The notes under the pieces are model-generated. The model saw only the letters and a program-made list of their open reading frames with translations, was not told where the DNA came from and did no database searches. Positions 1 to 10,033 of a stretch of DNA of 64,000 nucleotides are shown piece by piece (position 1 is the stretch's first letter; each line of letters opens with the position of its first letter). The position numbers and the translations under genes were made by a program. The DNA is from Symbiodinium natans (Eukaryota > Sar > Dinophyceae > Suessiales > Symbiodiniaceae), in contig CAJNDS010002469.1 of NCBI GenBank assembly GCA_905221605.1, forward strand, positions 62,001 through 126,000, given 5' to 3'.

Positions 1-454
1 AAACCCTAAAACCCTAAACCCCAAACCCTACACTCCAACCCCGTTAAACCGCTTACACCCTGGACGCCTAACGGGCGCAACGAACTGCACGCCCAAATCT
101 CGCATCCCAACACCCTTTTTCCCCCCCCCCCCGAAACCAGCCAGAAGATCACTAAAATCCCAAAACTAACAACCCTGAACCCTAAACCCCCCCAAGCCGT
201 TTAAACCCCCTAACCTCTCCCAAATCCCAAAACCGAAAACCTGCACTCCTGAACCCCCAAGCTGGAAATTAAAAAAAAAAAAAAACGAACACTAAACTTT
301 ACCAGCTTGCCAAGACTAAAAGCCCTCCCCCAAACCCAAAAGCCCCAAAAGCCCTTAAACCAAAAAACCCGAAACCCTGCAGCTTGACACCCAAAAAACC
401 CAAAACCCTAAACCCGAAACCCTAAAACTCCACCCCGGGCCCCCCTTGCGGGAG
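1..454 (-). repeat. Degenerate CCCTAAA-like tract
   Basis: Decayed telomere-type sequence: CCCTAAA units mixed with CCCGAAA, CCCCAAA and CCCTGAA, a 12-base C run at 121-132 and an A run near 270-284. No coding frame seen. It is too degenerate, and followed by oppositely oriented repeats, to be a functional chromosome end. Confidence 0.8.
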
Positions 455-538
455 GCGGCGCCCAAACCGCCGCCTGCAGCGGTTGCGGCGCCCCCTGCGG
501 CGCCCCCCGCAGCGCCCGCAGCTGCCGCCGAGGCGCGG
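455..538 (+). CDS. Ala/Pro-rich exon (Q-type protein, internal)
   Basis: An 84-base open frame after GGGAG and before GTTTCGGG encodes a peptide of almost only Ala and Pro with one Lys and a final Glu-Ala-Arg (starts AAPKPPPAAV). Similar Ala/Pro-rich exons occur at 9653, 10034, 36097 and 37175, and each lies near X or Z exons. Composition suggests a flexible linker or tail; function unknown. Such composition also arises by chance in GC-rich DNA. Confidence 0.4.
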
Positions 539-544
539 GTTTCG

Positions 545-660
545 GGCTTGGGGTCTAGGGTTTAGGGTTTAGGGTTTAGGGCTTCGGGTTTAGGGTTTAG
601 GGTTTAGGGTTTAGGCTTTAGGGTTTAGGGTTTATAGGGTTTAGGGTTTAGGGTGTAGGG
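545..660 (+). repeat. TTTAGGG telomeric tract
   Basis: About 13 units with some variants (GGGCTTCGG, GGGTGTAG). It starts directly after the Ala/Pro-rich exon, so the repeat itself would supply the 5' splice site. Confidence 0.85.
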
Positions 661-1000
661 TTGGGAGTGGGGTGAGGGGGTAACAAAAAGCACAAAAAGC
701 AGGCGGCATTGAGGCATATAGGGCTTTAGGTTTAGGTTCTTGAAGGTCCATGGGTTGCCGGATGGTTTCTGAGTATGGCGTCAGGTTGGTCTAGAGTTTT
801 GGACCCTGGCGCGTGGGTTTGGGGTGGGCTAAGGTTTCGCGGTTCGGTTGGGTTCGGCAGGAACTCCAATCTATACCGCTCCATGCTTTTATGGTTTCCC
901 TCCCTAAATAGCCCTAATTATGAGGGGGGGGGACCTAGGGGGGTAGTATAGAGGGGGGTAGTAGGGGAACCCATCAACGTTTCGTACCTCTAGGTCGCCA

Positions 1001-1097
1001 GGCTGTGCCACACCGTGGCAGTGATTTGTCCTGGCTGCTGTTGGAAACCTGCAATCTGCGGCGTGTGAAGGGACTCTATGGTCCCTGGAAAGAGCCA
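1001..1097 (+). CDS. Exon of unrecognised protein
   Basis: Open frame from CGCCAG to GAGCCA, immediately before GGGTTTAGGG. The peptide includes SDLSWLLLETCNLRR and LYGPWKEP, which has normal protein composition unlike the Gly/Leu/Phe/Trp shadows of the repeats. The join to the next candidate exon is not resolved because the phases do not match. Confidence 0.45.
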
Positions 1098-1384
1098 GGG
1101 TTTAGGGTTTAGGGTTTGGGGTTTGGGGTTTAGGGTTTAGGGTTTGGGGTTTAGGGTTTAGGGTTTGGGGTTTGGGGTTTGGGGGTTTGAGGTCTTCGGG
1201 TTCCTGGGGTTGAGAAGCGAGAACCGCAAACCTCCGGCGATGTTTTTGTTTACACATCTTACTCCTTTAAATAGCTCTGTTGGCAACTTAAACTCCGGAC
1301 ATGCACCCAAGAAAACGCCTCAAAGCCCCCCGCCCGAAAACAACAATTCCCAAGCCCTAAACCCTAATTTAAGTCCCCTAAACC

Positions 1385-1452
1385 CTGAACCCTGAACCCT
1401 GAACCCTAAACCCTAAACCCTAAACCCTAAACCCTAAACCCTAAACCCTAAA
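1385..1452 (-). repeat. CCCTAAA telomeric tract
   Basis: Nine to ten units, the first three CCCTGAA. It ends about 35 bases before the X1 exon at 1487. Confidence 0.9.
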
Positions 1453-1486
1453 CTCTACCCTTTCTGAGATCCACCCTAGAACGCAG

Positions 1487-3417
1487 GGCAAGCGGCCTGC
1501 TGAGGGCGGCGAGGGCAATGCGGAGAAGAAGCCCAGGAACCGGTGCTTGGAGGTTCTGGGTACTTGTGAACCAATCTAACTGAGCTAAAACCCACTTAGA
1601 AGCCCCTTATGTGCCCTAGTATGGTTGTAATCTGGGTTAGAAGTACAGTTAGAATTGGTTGAGAAGTACCATGAACCTCCAAGTAATCCCTAAACCTGGT
1701 TCCTTGGGATGTAACACTAACAGTCCTTAGTAGGGATTATTGTTGGGGGGGGGGGGGGGGGGGGGTGTACGATATTCCCTCTTAAGGACTGTTAGAAAAA
1801 GGGGTGAACATCCCAACTGGCTCCCAATGAAAGATTTACTACTCTTTGCATAATCACCCCAATCAAATTAAGTACCATAATCCCCGTATCACCCTTCTAA
1901 GGAAGAAGGCTTTTGTGTTTTTGTCAGGGGGCTTCTTCGGCAAATAGTAGTTAAGTTTTTTGGGGTTGAATGGCTTCTCTATTTGCGGTTGCTATTTCGT
2001 GGTTCCTTCTTGTGCTGGGGGTAGGGTGGGGATTAAGACCCCATGCCCTTCATCTCGAAACTCGAAACCCTAAACCTTAAACCCTATACCTAAGTCTGTA
2101 CGCCCATCGATGTTACCGCCCGGAGGGCCTTTGCGAGAGGGACCATACGGCCATCATGACAGGGTTTAGGGTTTAGGGTTTAGGGTTTGGGGTTCAGGTT
2201 TAGGGTTTAGGGGGGTTTCGGGTGTAGCGGGGGTTCACGAAATTAGGGGTACCCTTTTGGGGGGATTCCTTCTAAAGGAATCCTACTATTTGGGGATCTA
2301 TAGTGGGTTCCCTTATGTTCGTAAGCAGCAACAGCATGAGTACCAACTTTCTCGTTCTTATGAATAGCAGGAGTAGGGTTATGGGAATGGGAGTAGCTGT
2401 AGCGAAAGTCTGGCAGTGCTGTAGAAGCAGCAGTAGTAGACAAACGGAACGCTCACCGAAATGCTCCCATACTTCTGTCAGCCGTCCATCCACGCAAACT
2501 CTCCGTAAACCCTGAACCCTAAACCCTAACCCTAAACCCTAAACCCTAAACCCTAAACCCTAAACCCTAATCTCCAGGAACGAACAAGAAGCGGCAATGC
2601 TTGGGCGGATGCTTATGCAGGCCATCTGCAGGTGTTCGGGTTGCTCCTTCAGTTCCTTACTTTCCACTTCTTCAAGGGGACTAAGGATTGAGGTACTATC
2701 CCATGCTGTTGGGTGCCTAAACCCTAAACCCTAAACCCTAAACCCTAAACCCTAAACCCTAAACCCTAAACCCTAAACCCTAAACCCTAAACCCTAAACC
2801 CTAAACCCTAAACCCTAAGCCTAAGAACCAGTAAGCTGGGTTTAGTGGTTAAGGCTTAAGGGTTTCGGTTGTTTGGGGGTGCCGCCTTCTGTGGCCTGCG
2901 CAGTGAATCGGTTCCAAGTACCTCAGCATTGTGTCAACGGGGCTCAGGTTTAGGGTTTAGGGTTTGGGGTTTAGGGTTTAGGGTTTAGGGTTTAGGGTTA
3001 GGACTCGAGGGTCAGGGGTACCTCAAGGTCCCAGTAGCGGGAGCCCTCGTATGCTGGGGGCAGGCTGTAAGCCTGAGCCAGAAGAAGCTAAACAAAAACA
3101 AACCCCTACATGAACCCCTAAACCCTCAAGAACCGAAGCTTATGCCCTATTCCTGAGAGATCTTAAGCTGCTTGGGTTCTCGGGATTGTCCAGTTCGGAG
3201 GGTTTAGGGTCCAGGGTTGGGTGTGGGGTTTGAAGGTGGTTTGGAAGCTTTTGAGGTTTTCAAATCTTTTCGGGGTTTTGAGGGTGGGGGTGTACCCTCA
3301 ACTTTCGCCCTGCACCCCAAAGAGCTTAGGTTAGGGAACCATCGGTCCAAAACGCCCAGGGCGTGGTCAGAGTCCTGCAGAACCGCGCCAAGAACAACCA
3401 GGGAGTACCAGACTCGG
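1487..3417 (+). CDS. Gene X copy 1, three linked exons
   Basis: Exons 1487-1536, 2578-2620 and 3360-3417 join in one frame. Exon 1 encodes KRPAEGGEGNAEKK, which resembles a bipartite nuclear localisation signal; exon 2 holds AAMLGRMLMQ; exon 3 GVVRVLQNRAKNNQGVP. All three have counterparts in the same order at 21798, 22805 and 23959, and most base differences there are synonymous (for example CGG/CGA, CCT/CCC and GCT/GCC in exon 1), which is good evidence of real coding sequence. Exon 1 borders an inverted-repeat element; the other introns hold telomeric tracts. Family not recognised; both ends of the gene are uncertain. Confidence 0.6.
1544..1685. mobile_element. MITE-A copy, 142 bp
   Basis: Terminal inverted repeats of the pattern CTTGGAGGTTC...GGTAC and GTACCATGAACCTCCAAG, with a core containing AAGCCCCTTATGTGCCCTA. 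About ten full or partial copies are spread through the window. It has no coding capacity. It starts one or a few bases after the X1 exon 1. Confidence 0.8.
1704..1816. mobile_element. MITE-B copy, 113 bp
   Basis: Inverted ends TTGGGATGTAACACTAACAG and GTGAACATCCCAA enclose the palindromic pair CAGTCCTTAG / AAGGACTGTTAG; a run of over 20 Gs lies in the middle. Other copies: 7300, 19821, 57000, 62652. Confidence 0.8.
1817..2512. other. Unassigned spacer with decayed repeats
   Basis: No convincing exon. 2236-2275 (GAAATTAGGGGTACCCTTTT) matches, in inverse orientation, 26815-26865, so it is probably the edge of another short repeat family. The minus-strand frame around 2272-2493 is Leu-rich but has no usable splice context. 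Confidence 0.4.
2715..2818 (-). repeat. CCCTAAA telomeric tract, 15 units
   Basis: Nearly perfect array inside the X1 intron between exons 2 and 3. Confidence 0.95.
2904..2947 (+). CDS. Small exon candidate
   Basis: 44 bases between CTGCGCAG and GTTTAGGG encode NRFQVPQHCVNGAQ in the frame that ends CAG before GT. Placing it between X1 exons 2 and 3 would break their frame, so it is either a skipped exon or a chance frame. Confidence 0.3.
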
Positions 3418-3582
3418 GTAGTGAATGGGGGGAGCGGGGGAGTTTGGGGTTTAGGGTTTAGGATTTAGGGTTTGGTTTTGTTTTTTGGGTTTAGGGTTTA
3501 GGGTGTAGGGGGCTTTACCCTAAATTTTACTGTTCAGAATTCAGGGAAGATGCCTCTGTGCATGGACATATTTCGGAGTCCC

Positions 3583-3727
3583 TACTTGGAGGTTCAGGGC
3601 ACTTATTAACCAATTACAACCGTACTTCTAATCCACTTATGAGCCCCTGAAGTGCCCAAAGATGCTTGGTATTTGGGGTTCTAAGCACAGTCATAATTGG
3701 TGAAGAAGTACCATGACCCTTCAAGTA
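3583..3727. mobile_element. MITE-A copy flanked by 23-bp direct repeats
   Basis: Inverted ends TACTTGGAGGTTC and CCTTCAAGTA. The flanks 3560-3582 and 3729-3751 are the same 23 bases with two mismatches (GCATGGACAT...GGAGTCCC). Confidence 0.8.
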
Positions 3728-3951
3728 GGCATGGACATAAGTCGGAGTCCCGGCATCTCGAAGTGCCAGTGTCCGAAACCCGAAGTGCTAAACCCCGAGC
3801 CCTAGCCCTAAACCCTAAACCCTAAACCCTCAACCTTGAACCCAGAACCTTTAAAGCCTTGAGCCTCAGCCGCCCCGTCAACCTCCCCAAGATCCTAATC
3901 CCTAAAGCCCAAATGGATCCATGACAAGACCAAAACTGCGGGTGTACTGAG

Positions 3952-4075
3952 GGTTTAGGGTTAGGGTTTAGGGTTTAGGGTTTAGGGTTTAGGGTTTAGG
4001 GTTTAGGGTTTAGGGTTTAGGGTTTAGGGTTTAGGGTTTAGGGTTTAGGGTTTAGGGTTTAGGGTTGAGGGTTTA
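3952..4075 (+). repeat. TTTAGGG telomeric tract, about 17 units
   Basis: Nearly pure array in the intron after X1 exon 3. Confidence 0.95.
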
Positions 4076-4103
4076 GGGTGTGCAAATCGTATTCTTTTCG
4101 TAG

Positions 4104-4220
4104 GCCGCGTGCGAGGCGGTCAGGGGCCCACGGCCGGCACGGCCAATAATGAATCCAGGTCGTTGAGGACGTGGGCTCGGATACAACACAATTTCCGAAT
4201 CCTCCAACTTCCTTCGGGGA
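4104..4220 (+). CDS. Probable fourth exon of gene X copy 1
   Basis: After TTCGTAG the frame that continues X1 exon 3 (one base carried over) stays open for about 115 bases: GRVRGGQGPTAGTANNESRS then LRTWARIQHNF. The 3' edge is unclear; CCAG before GTCGTTG is one candidate donor. In copy 2 the exon at 24138 contains a similar TANES motif. Confidence 0.45.
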
Positions 4221-4373
4221 ACAAACCCTAAACCCGAAATTTAACCCCTAAACCCTAAATTTAAACCCTAAACCCTATATAAACCCTAAACCCTAAATTT
4301 AAACCCTAAACCCTAAACCTTTCTTTTTCAACCCGAGGTTTTAGCCAGCTGCTTGGCCATTTTGCCCGTGCAG

Positions 4374-4466
4374 TTGGAAGCTTGCTGCCGTGCAGACGGG
4401 AGTGTCTCAAGATGGCCATGATCCCCTGCTGCGTTTTTCACTTGGCAGCACCAGACCAGGCATGAG
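4374..4466 (+). CDS. Exon of unrecognised protein
   Basis: Open from CCGTGCAG to CATGAG: WKLAAVQTGVSQDGHD then LLRFSLGSTRPGM, a well-mixed globular composition. Phase is compatible with the preceding exon if that one ends at 4154. Confidence 0.5.
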
Positions 4467-4809
4467 GGCCCTAATCCCTAAACCCTAAACCCTCAACCCT
4501 AAACCCTAAAACCTAAACCCTAAACCCGTGCCTAAACCCTACAACTGAAAGCTAAGACCCTGAAACTCTAAAGCCGACAGCCCTAAAAACCCATAACCCT
4601 AAACCCTAAAACCCTAAACCCTACCAGGACCCCCCAACTAGCCCCGCCATGATTCCCGAAGTACCCTGCGACTGTGGGCCCAGACGTCACTCTTCACGAT
4701 TACTTGGGGGGTTGGGGTTTCGGGCTGAGGGTTTGGGGTTTAGGGTTTAGGGCTAGGGTTTAGGGCTAGGGTTTAGGGTTTAGGGCTAGGGTTTAGGGTG
4801 GGGATCCAG

Positions 4810-4914
4810 CCTCTCCGCACCCTTCGCAAGTACAGCGCTCAGGCGCTGCCCCTGGCAGATCTGGAGGGGGAGTTCAAGGCGCAACGTGCAACCCCCGGAA
4901 ACTTGGGTGCTTAG
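4810..4914 (+). CDS. Exon with ALPxxDLExxF motif (gene P copy 1)
   Basis: Starts after GATCCAG and encodes PLRTLRKYSAQALP then LADLEGEFKAQ, with a TAG 34 codons in. SAQALPLADLEGEF aligns with PSQLALPVSDLERDF at 30379-30498 of the closed P model, where the same stretch is split over two exons. So this is a paralogue of P, and one intron differs between copies. The stop may lie beyond the true donor. Confidence 0.5.
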   Translation, partial: PLRTLRKYSAQALPLADLEGEFKAQRATPGNLGA

Positions 4915-5385
4915 CACCCCAGCCCTGTTTAGGGTTTTAGGGTTTTTTGGGTTTCAGGGTTTTGGGGTTTTCGGGTTTTGGGGTTTTAGGGTGTTAGGGT
5001 TTTAGGGTTTTAGGGTTTCAGGGTGTTAGGGTTTTAGGGTTTTAGGGTGTAGTTAGGGTGGTTCGTGAGGCCTGGACTTCGGGCTTTGGTGTTCCTAGAC
5101 CCTAAGCCCTAATCTCTAATGCCAAAACAGGGCCGCCTGTCACGCACCCCAAAATATCAGAATTCTTACTCCATGTCATATATAGGAAATCCCCAAGAAG
5201 GGTACTGTATCCTTGTTTTCCGAGGCGCCCAAACAACTTTAAGCCCCAAACCCCGAAACCCGAAATCTGAGACAAGCTCAGCGCTTGTTTAGAGACGCAG
5301 GGAAACTGACCCCTAAGCCCTAAACTTCCTAAACCCTATTCCCCATGCTATCAGTTGCAATGCATCTTGGGCATTCCTCACTTGA
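4915..5385. other. Unassigned spacer
   Basis: Degenerate GGGTTTTAG repeats to about 5060, then about 240 bases of unique sequence (5100-5340) in which I see no convincing exon. Confidence 0.5.
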
Positions 5386-5667
5386 GGCCACGTGCATACA
5401 CCATTTTGGTGTCAATCCCACATTCATTCCGACTTCAATACCGCAAGCCGTGGAGTGGCGAGCAATCCGAATGGACATTGGTCCGATGCTAATTTGGGCA
5501 TCCTAATACTTCATGTTCTCAAGGAGTGGAGACACGTCCTCTTGTCTGACTGCAGTTTCGCCGTGCTCAGTCACAACTTGAGAAGGGCCTCCGCTTGGGT
5601 CGCACAAGCATTCCTGCAAACCCGTAGTCACCATGGGCCTGCGTCATCCATGCGAAGCCAGTTGCCC
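5386..5667 (+). CDS. Possible long exon, strand and frame uncertain
   Basis: A telomere-free block of about 320 bases. One plus frame is open across it and includes GILILHVLKEWRHVLL and SHNLRRASAWVAQAF. A second plus frame (from ATG at 5360, MHLGHSSLEATCIHHF) is open for about 150 bases. No homologue recognised and no clear splice sites. Confidence 0.3.
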
Positions 5668-6047
5668 TAAACCCTAAACCCTAAACCCTAAACCCTAAAC
5701 CCTAAACTCTTACCTCTCATTCGCACTCATGCGCTCAACCTGGAGCCCAGATGAACCCACATAGCTCTAAGCCCTTTTAGACCTTGGTATTTGGTAGGCC
5801 CCCCCCCCCCCCCCCCCCCCCACGATTGTGTGTTAGTGCTGTTCCGGGCGTGGAGTTTATGTAGGACATTGGGAAATATTTGCAACTTGCTCAAATTTGC
5901 AAATTTGAGTATGTCCCAACATGTGGTTGCCCCCAAACCCCAAACCCCAAACCCCAAACCCCAAACCCTAAACCCTAAACCCTGAACCCTAAACCCTGAA
6001 CATACTCCCTCCTGAGACCCTAGAACCTTCTAGACTGCTGAAGAGAG

Positions 6048-7288
6048 GAGCTCTGGAAAGTCCCCTTCAACGTGAAGGAGGCTGGCACAGGGGGCTTCGG
6101 AGGGTACACATTAGGGGTTTAGGTTTAGGGTTTAGAGTTTAGGGTTTAGGGTTTAGGGTTTAGGGTTTAGGGTTTAGGGTTTAGGGTTTAGGGTTTAGGG
6201 TTTAGGGTTTAGGGTTTAGGGTTTAGGGTTTGGGCCTAGGGGGGCCATATGCCCCCAAGCCCCTAACCCACCTACCCTACCTAAGCGCCAGAACCTTAGG
6301 GTTCATAAACCCCCGCATCCTAAGTCCCCAAGCGCTGAATCCCCAAGCAGTCACCAGCCACCCCTCAGGAGCACCTGAAGGCTTCGTCAGTCTTTACTTG
6401 ACCCAGGTTTTTGGTTTTAGGGGTTTAGGGCTTCTGGGTTCAGGGTTTCTGGGTTTGGAGCTTAGGGTTGAAGGTTTAGGGGTTTAGGGTTTAGGCTGTA
6501 GGGTTTAGGGTTCCTAGCAGTACCCACACATCGCAGTTGCACTTATGGTTATCTGAACAGCTGTGTTGTAGGTTGGAGGCGGGGGGTGCCAACAACAAGT
6601 GAACCTTAATTCTTAACAGGGGCCTCATATAATTAGGCCCATATAAGTTCAGAGCCTAAACCCTAACCCCTAAACCCTTAACCCTTAACTCTTAACCCTT
6701 AACCCTTAAACCCCTAAACTAAACCCTCACCCCTAACCCCCAGAATTTATCGCGTCTTGGACAGTGTGCAGGCCGGCGAAACCGACGTCCTCTCCTTCCT
6801 GCGCAAGTGGCCGGGGAAGGCAACGCAGAAAGGAGGGCTTCACGTGCCTAAAATGACCTAAAATGACCCAAAATGTCCTAAACAGACCTAATAAAATGAC
6901 CTAAACTGACCTAAAATGACCTAAAATGGTTCATGACGGTCCACCCCTAAGCCCTAACCCAGAGTTTCGGGCTCAGGCTTACAGGCTTGAGGGGGCCCAG
7001 TCTAGCAGCTCTACTAGTTCTGCACTTTGCGTGCTTAGTTCCTCTTCAGTGCCAGAATCAGAATCGTGCCGTGAACCCGTCGTCGAGTTCTCGGACCCGG
7101 CGCTTAAGCTTACTGTTGGGTAGTAGGGAATGAGGGAATGAGGTACCCTATATCCTCCTTTATATACCCTTTAAGGGTTTATATAGGGTACCTCATTCCC
7201 TCATTCCCTCATTCCCTCATGCCCTACTAACCAGCAGTAAGTAAGTTAGGAGGGCCAGAGCCTCAACAGCCATCCCACCTTGATCTGA
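6048..7288 (+). CDS. Gene Z copy 1, last three exons
   Basis: Exons 6048-6080, 6772-6819 and 7250-7288 join in frame and end at TGA. They encode ELWKVPFNVKE, AGETDVLSFLRKWPGK and EGQSLNSHPTLI. Copy 2 (31393, 32910, 33518) has exons of exactly the same lengths (33, 48, 39 bases) and ELWxVPFNxxE and SFLRKWPxK are conserved, with many differences at third codon positions. The last intron carries a MITE-E in both copies. Donors are GC here (GAG|GCTGGC, AAG|GCAACG). The 5' part is not identified; the family is not recognised. Confidence 0.65.
6146..6230 (+). repeat. TTTAGGG telomeric tract, 12 units
   Basis: Pure array within the first listed intron of gene Z copy 1. Confidence 0.95.
6852..6922 (+). 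repeat. AAAATGACCTA minisatellite
   Basis: Seven imperfect units of about 11 bases (AAAATGACCT and variants ACTGACCT, ATGTCCT) in the last intron of gene Z copy 1. Not telomere-derived. Confidence 0.75.
7118..7232. mobile_element. MITE-E copy
   Basis: Long inverted repeat TAGTAGGGAATGAGGGAATG / CATTCCCTCAT...CCCTACTAAC with a palindromic core around TATATACCC/GGGTTTATA. A second copy is at 33419 in the equivalent intron of the paralogous gene. Confidence 0.8.
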
Positions 7289-7299
7289 ACGGTGGCACC

Positions 7300-7402
7300 T
7301 TGGGATGTTGCCCCCTATACTAACAGTCCTTAGTAGGGATTAGAGTTCCCCCCATTACAAACACCCTATTAAGGGCTGTTAGTATAAGGGGGAACGTTCC
7401 AA
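7300..7402. mobile_element. MITE-B copy
   Basis: Inverted ends TTGGGATGTTGCCCCC and GGGGGAACGTTCCAA. It begins directly after the open stretch PQQPSHLDLNGGT and ends AAG, which could serve as an acceptor. Confidence 0.8.
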
Positions 7403-7443
7403 GTGGTACCCTGAAGTCCCCAACACATGCTTGCCAAACCCAG

Positions 7444-7505
7444 GGTGTTCTTTCGTGGGGCGGACTGGGCGGAATTGAAACAAGGGAAGGAGACTTCAAC
7501 CCCAG
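7444..7505 (+). CDS. Exon of unrecognised protein
   Basis: After AACCCAG: GVLSWGGLGGIETREG then DFNP, ending CCCAG. Composition is that of a folded protein. Confidence 0.45.
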
Positions 7506-7642
7506 TCCCTAAACCTTTAGGGTTTAGGGTTTTGGGTTTAGGGTTTGGGGTTTAGGGTTTAGGGTTTAGGGTTTAGGGTTTAGGGTTTAGGGCAACCCGA
7601 CACCCCAACTCAATCTTCCCCATCTTCACCCCACTGCAGCAG

Positions 7643-7681
7643 GTGGAGCTGCAGAAGGACAATGACTCCTGGAAGGCCTCC
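7643..7681 (+). CDS. Exon ending in a DNDSW motif
   Basis: After CAGCAG: VELQKDNDSWKAS, running into the CCCTAAA tract. The terminal exon at 19993-20075 ends KADNSWE, so the two may be related. Confidence 0.4.
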
Positions 7682-7815
7682 CTAAACCCTAAACCCTAAA
7701 CCCTAAACCCTAAACCCTAAACCCTAAACCCTAAACCCTAAACCCTAAACCCTAAACCCTAAACCCTAAACCCTAAACCCTAAACCCTAAACCCTAAACC
7801 CTAAACCCTAAACCC
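7682..7815 (-). repeat. CCCTAAA telomeric tract, 19 units
   Basis: Uninterrupted perfect heptamers; one of the longest pure arrays here. Confidence 0.97.
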
Positions 7816-7825
7816 TTGGAGGGTC

Positions 7826-7984
7826 CTTAACTTAGTAGCTCAATGAGTGCACGTTGCACTTTTTGGGTTTGGGGCTTAAGGTTTAGGGTTTAAAATTTAG
7901 GGTTTAGGGTTTTATTCTCTAATCCCCTCTAGAACTGAAAGTGCACACTGTTTCGGGGCTTATGAACTCAGCAACTAAGTTAAG
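7826..7984. mobile_element. Introner-like family I, copy 1
   Basis: Inverted ends CTTAACTTAGTAGCT and AACTCAGCAACTAAGTTAAG; the interior has paired GTGCACGTTGCAC and GTGCACACTG plus decayed TTTAGGG units. Its sister is exactly the ninth intron of the dehydrogenase gene (28369-28483). Confidence 0.7.
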
Positions 7985-8720
7985 TCATTCCGCCCCGCAG
8001 CTTCCCCCCCCCCCCCCGTTCGCCCCTCGGGAACCCCGATTCGAGAAGTCCCCTGCAGAAATTAGGATTCCTGATTTAGGGTTGGGTATGGTTCGGTCCA
8101 GGAAAACCCAACAGGAATAGCGGAAAACCTAATAGGGGGTATGGTTTCAAGGGAGTAGAGAGTATAAGGGTTCAACGGGGGGCCACAGAGGCTGAACAAG
8201 TCTTGCCCTAGTATCCCTTTTGGTACATCTTTTGTGGGAGGGGGTGTGGGGGGCACGTGCGCGAGATGATTTAAACTAAGCCCCCAGAAGTTCCAACCCT
8301 CAACCCTTACTAAACCCTAAAACCATCCTGACCCTTAAACCCCAAACCGAAGCCCAAATTTCCCCCCCCCCCCCCAACCCAGCCAGCCCAGCCCCCCCAC
8401 TTCGTCCTGCCTTGTGCCACAGGGGGAGTCCGGCCCTCCTAAGCCCTGAGCCCTACAACCCCCAAATCCCTAAGCCCCCCAAAACCCTAGATACATCAAC
8501 CCTAAACCCCTTAAGCCCTAAACCCCAAACCCTTAGCCCCTTAACCTCTAAACCCCTCAACCCTAAACCCCTGAGACTCCTAACCCTTAAGCCCCTAAGC
8601 CCCCAAAACCCCTAAATCCCCTAAAACCCCCGAACCCTGAAAACCCTAAACCTAAACTCTCAAACCCCAAACCCTAAAACCCCTAAGCCCCTAAGACCCT
8701 GATGTGTCCTTGCGCGCCAG

Positions 8721-8800
8721 CTCGCGCTCCCGAAGAAGCCGGCGGGGCCCACCGCAGCCAAGTCCGCCCCTTCGCCAAAAAATGGCCTCGGGGGTTCACC
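8721..8800 (+). CDS. Lys/Ala/Pro-rich exon (Q-type)
   Basis: After GCGCCAG: LALPKKPAGPTAAKSAP, then SPKNGLGGS. It resembles the exon at 35294 (LAKKPTAAKS). A basic, flexible tail is likely. The 3' edge is not clear. Confidence 0.4.
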
Positions 8801-8975
8801 GCGGAGAGGGGGGGGGGGGTAGGGTTTGGGGTTTGGGGTTTGGGGTTTAGGGTTTGGGGTTTAGGGTTTAGGGTTTAAGGGGTTCGGGGATTAGGAATCG
8901 ATGGCGCAGTTCTAACCTAGGTAGCTATAATCGCAACAACGCAAAATACCGGATCGAACTAAGTACTCTTTATCA

Positions 8976-9125
8976 TCTGTATATATATACACACATAAAT
9001 ATAAAATTATAAATATAAACATCAGTATCGATATAACTATAAATATAAATACAAATATACGTATACATATAAAATATAAATATAACTATAAATAAGTAAA
9101 TTTATACATATATATATATATATGT
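8976..9125. repeat. AT-rich simple-sequence island
   Basis: About 150 bases of TATA, ATAAA and ATATAC repeats in an otherwise GC-rich region. No gene seen. Confidence 0.75.
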
Positions 9126-9357
9126 ATATCTGTCTACATTTTTGGTGCTTTGCGTGGGAGGGTAAGAGTTGAAGTTCAGGGTTTAAGGGGCAGACCTGAA
9201 TCTGGTCGGTTCTTCTTTTTTCTTTTGCTTCATCTGATGAGGTTTTGGGGTTAGGGTTTAGGGTTTAGGGTTTAGGGTTCAGGGTTTAGGGTTTAGGGTT
9301 TCGAGTATGGCCCGGCCGCGTGTCGCTTGGAGGTCGCTGAGATGTCGAAGGTACTGA

Positions 9358-9509
9358 GTAGCCCAGGAGTTCCCTTTACCCTTTTTTGGGTTCTGGGTTC
9401 GTTTATAACCCTGAAACCTAAGACCTAACCCCAAACCCTAAACCCTAAACCCTAAACCCTAAACCCCAAAAAGGGTGCCCTTATTATAACATGGTTACTG
9501 GGCTACAAG
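9358..9509. mobile_element. MITE-G copy with internal telomeric tract
   Basis: Ends GTAGCCCAGGAG and TACTGGGCTACAAG. The middle carries CCCTAAA units between the two arms. Confidence 0.7.
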
Positions 9510-9652
9510 GGGGGACTGAGTGGGTAAATTCCGCGACTCTCCCAATTCAAGAAGGTCGCTGCGTGGCTAAGCCCTAAACCCTAGCCCTAAACCCTAAACC
9601 CTAGCCCTAAACCCTAAATCCTAACCCAGCATCGTTGCCGCGCGCTCCTCAG

Positions 9653-9700
9653 GCTCCAGGCGCGCCTCCAGCGGAAACGGCTCCCAAGGCTACGCGGAGG
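9653..9700 (+). CDS. Ala/Pro-rich exon (Q-type)
   Basis: 48 bases after GCTCCTCAG: APGAPPAETAPKATRR. The donor is the first base of GTTTAGGG. Confidence 0.45.
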
Positions 9701-10033
9701 GTTTAGGGTTTAGGGTTTAGGGTTAGGGTTTAGGGTTTAGGGTTTAGGGTTTAGGGTTTAGGGTTCAGGCGTTTAGGGTTTAGGGTTTTGGGGCTTTGGG
9801 CCTTTTGCCCTAGGATGTTGGGCTTGGGGAAGTTGAGGGTTTGTTGGGGTTTTAGGGAGGTTCTCGGCAGCTGTTCAGGCGGCTGCTGTTTTTCTCACAC
9901 ACGCAGGGTGTTAAGGGTTCTGTGGCTTCAGTGACATTCCGGGGTCAAGAGCCGTTTTCAGGTTTAGGGTTTAGGGTTTAGGGTTTAGGGTTTAGGGTTT
10001 AGGGTTTAGGGTTTAGGGCTACAACAACTTCAG

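Noticed and set aside
1-660. True chromosome end at the window start
   Set aside because: Units are degenerate, followed by opposite-strand units and coding exons, and no different from tracts further in.
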